From contig NZ_OY782507.1 in NCBI RefSeq assembly GCF_963677725.1, positions 372,001 through 436,000 of the forward strand: a DNA stretch of 64,000 nt, written 5' to 3'. Shown one piece after another: positions 62,103 to 64,000 of this stretch. Position 1 is the stretch's first letter, and every line of letters begins with the position of its first letter. Both the position numbers and the translations under genes were made by a program. A model generated the notes under the pieces. The model searched no databases, had not been told where the DNA came from, and saw only the letters and a program-made list of their open reading frames with translations. This DNA is from an uncultured Cohaesibacter sp. (GTDB lineage: Bacteria > Pseudomonadota > Alphaproteobacteria > Rhizobiales > Cohaesibacteraceae).

Positions 62103-64000
62103 TCATGCTCTTTCGAGCTGGAAATAGAGTGTCGAAAGTGGCGGCAAGAACACGGACAGAGAGACATCACGACCATGTGACGGAACCTCTTCGGTTTCTG
62201 CAGCGCCCATATTTCCACGGCCCTCCCCGGCATATGCGGAAGCGTCTGTGTTGAGGATTTCAAGCCAGCGACCGCTATGTGGTACGCCGATTCGATAATT
62301 CTCCCGTTCGACTGGTGTCATATTGGAGATGACCAGAACCGGTGCATCCCCCTCTTCCCCGCGTCGGACCCAGGCAAAGACCGAATCGGTATGGGCGTTG
62401 GCCTCGATCCATTCAAACCCTTCTGGCTTGCAATCAAGTCGATACAAGGCAGGCACTTCGCGATAGACCTTGTTGAGGTCACGCACGAGAGACTGGACCC
62501 CACGCTGGAAATCATGATTGAGCAAGTGCCAGTCGAGGCTCTTGTCGTGATTCCACTCTTCGCCTTGCGCGAATTCGCAGCCCATGAAGAGGAGTTTCTT
62601 GCCCGGATGTGCCCACATGAAGCCGTAATAGGCGCGCAAGTTGGCAAATTGATCGGACGGATAGCCCGGCATCCGGTTCAGCAGAGACCCTTTGCCATGA
62701 ACCACTTCATCGTGGCTCAGAGGCAGAATGAAGTTTTCAGAAAAGGCATAGTGCATGCCAAATGTCATGTCGTGGTGATGGTATTTTCGATATACCGGAT
62801 CGTGGGACATGTAGCGCAGGGTGTCGTTCATCCAGCCCATGTTCCACTTGAAGCCAAAGCCAAGACCACCATAGGAGGTTGGCTGACTGACGCCCGGAAA
62901 GGCAGTTGATTCCTCAGCCACCGTCATGATGCCATTGGCTTCGCGATAGACCATTTCATTCATGTTGCGCAGGAAATCGATGGCTTCATAATTTTCGCGG
63001 CCACCATCCTTGTTTGGCACCCACTCGCCGTCGTTGCGCGAATAGTCGCGATAGAGCATTGAGGCGACCGCATCCACGCGCAGGCCGTCAATGTGATATT
63101 CCTTGAACCAATAAAGGGCATTGGCAGCGAGGAAATTGGCCACTTCCTTGCGGCCATAATTATAGACAAGTGTATTCCAGTCCGGATGGAAGCCTTCGCG
63201 GCGGTCTTCATGCTCATAAAGAGCGGTGCCGTCAAAGCGGCCCAAACCGTGATCATCCTCGGGGAAATGGCCGGGCACCCAATCGATCAGCACGCCGATT
63301 TCAGCTTCGTGGCACGCTTCGATGAAGGCGCGGAATTCTTCCAGCGTCCCATGGCGAATGGTCGGGGCATACAAGCCAACCGGCTGATAGCCCCAGGAGC
63401 CGTCAAATGGAAATTCCGAGATGGGCAACAGCTCGATATGGGTAAAGCCCATATCCTTGACATAGGACACCAGCTCATGGGCCAGTTCCTGATAGGAAAG
63501 CGGGCGATTGCCTTCGTCGGTGACACGCCTCCAGCTGCCCAGATGGACTTCATAGATCGAGATCGGCTTGTCGATGCGGTTGAGCGCATGGCGCTTGCTC
63601 ATCCATGCGCCGTCTTTCCACTCGTGACCTTTCAAATCCCGGACGATGGAAGCGGTACGCGGCGGATGTTCGGCGCCAAAACCAACCGGGTCGGCTTTCA
63701 GCGGCACCAGATGGCCCAGTCGGTTCAGCACTTCATATTTGTAGGGTTCACCATCGGCAATGCCGGGAATGAAAATCTCCCAGACGCCGGTGCTGCCACG
63801 AATGCGCATTTGATGACGGCGGCCATCCCACCCATTGAAGTTGCCTACGACGGATACGCGGCGGGCATTGGGTGCCCAAACAGCAAAATGGGTGCCATCC
63901 ACGCCTTCATGCGTGGTAACATGGGCACCAAGCACCTGCCAGAGACTTTGATGGGTGCCCTCACCCAGCAAATATTCATCCAGCTCACCAATATAGGCGC
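62103..64000 (-). CDS. glgB: 1,4-alpha-glucan branching enzyme (partial, N-terminus off window)
   Basis: GH13 branching enzyme. About 632 residues are visible and the frame runs off the right edge; family members are about 730 aa. The visible part starts with the end of the N-terminal domain ([14 protein letters not shown]), then CBM48 ([20 protein letters not shown]), then the barrel with [17 protein letters not shown] (nucleophile Asp), [14 protein letters not shown] (Glu) and [15 protein letters not shown]. It forms alpha-1,6 branches in glycogen and is the first visible gene of the operon glgB-glgC-glgA-glgX-malQ; the promoter lies outside. Confidence 0.95.
   Translation of the reverse strand, partial: AYIGELDEYLLGEGTHQSLWQVLGAHVTTHEGVDGTHFAVWAPNARRVSVVGNFNGWDGRRHQMRIRGSTGVWEIFIPGIADGEPYKYEVLNRLGHLVPLKADPVGFGAEHPPRTASIVRDLKGHEWKDGAWMSKRHALNRIDKPISIYEVHLGSWRRVTDEGNRPLSYQELAHELVSYVKDMGFTHIELLPISEFPFDGSWGYQPVGLYAPTIRHGTLEEFRAFIEACHEAEIGVLIDWVPGHFPEDDHGLGRFDGTALYEHEDRREGFHPDWNTLVYNYGRKEVANFLAANALYWFKEYHIDGLRVDAVASMLYRDYSRNDGEWVPNKDGGRENYEAIDFLRNMNEMVYREANGIMTVAEESTAFPGVSQPTSYGGLGFGFKWNMGWMNDTLRYMSHDPVYRKYHHHDMTFGMHYAFSENFILPLSHDEVVHGKGSLLNRMPGYPSDQFANLRAYYGFMWAHPGKKLLFMGCEFAQGEEWNHDKSLDWHLLNHDFQRGVQSLVRDLNKVYREVPALYRLDCKPEGFEWIEANAHTDSVFAWVRRGEEGDAPVLVISNMTPVERENYRIGVPHSGRWLEILNTDASAYAGEGRGNMGAAETEEVPSHGRDVSLSVFLPPLSTLYFQLERA

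Noticed and set aside
1-64000. tRNA, rRNA, CRISPR arrays, insertion sequences and prophage
   Set aside because: Reading both strands, I found no T-arm/acceptor patterns, no regular spaced repeats, no transposase or integrase-like protein and no phage structural genes; the holin-like protein at 29606 is not in a phage context.

Overview
The window looks like a chromosomal segment of a free-living, probably marine alphaproteobacterium of the order Hyphomicrobiales (Rhizobiales). The evidence is a complete PhyR-NepR-EcfG general stress locus, HWE-family kinases, an alaC-hom-glpX-recJ block, a class I PHA synthase, a glycogen operon and several binding-protein ABC transporters with alphaproteobacterial-type sequences. 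A Cohaesibacter-like organism is a guess from overall gene feel, not proven. There are no rRNA or tRNA genes, insertion sequences, prophage or CRISPR arrays that I can see. The ends cut two genes: a GH3 glycosidase on the left and glgB on the right.

Layout. 1-6.6 kb: a sugar ABC operon (binding protein, two permeases, ATPase, GH3 beta-glycosidase) on the minus strand, divergent from a LacI-family repressor, with a perfect 16-bp operator between them. 6.9-8.7 kb: an XRE-cupin regulator divergent from a BenE-type transporter, sharing a compact double operator. 8.8-10.7 kb: a three-domain GNAT / RimK-N-terminal / ATP-grasp ligase. 11-15.1 kb: a polyamine-type potDABC operon. 15.4-24.1 kb: an operon of binding protein, fused permease, ATPase and HAD phosphatase (AfuABC-like) facing a response regulator and hybrid histidine kinase. 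24.2-33.1 kb: a general stress response island with phyR, nepR-ecfG, two HWE kinases, dps, csbD, a DUF1328 protein, a PLDc_N-type peptide, a DUF883/holin-like pair and a PRC-barrel protein. Six sites with the EcfG promoter form GGAAC-N16/17-CGTT lie in it, each in front of a gene.

33.2-39.7 kb: housekeeping genes recJ, glpX, hom, alaC and a small lipoprotein, all on the minus strand. 40.0-41.9 kb: phaC. 42.2-45.9 kb: a second iron/phosphonate-type ABC operon. 46.1-55.0 kb: a small secreted protein, an unusually long glutamate synthase large subunit (1831 aa) preceded by a hairpin-rich leader and followed, where gltD might be expected, by a CysJ-like diflavin reductase, and then a YARHG-domain secreted protein. 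55.1-64 kb: the glycogen operon glgB-glgC-glgA-glgX-malQ on the minus strand.

Taken together the segment handles carbon capture (four ABC systems and BenE), carbon storage (PHA and glycogen), nitrogen assimilation and stress control. The parts most worth following up are the stress island with its repeated promoter signature, the GltB variant paired with a diflavin reductase, and the GNAT/ATP-grasp fusion.
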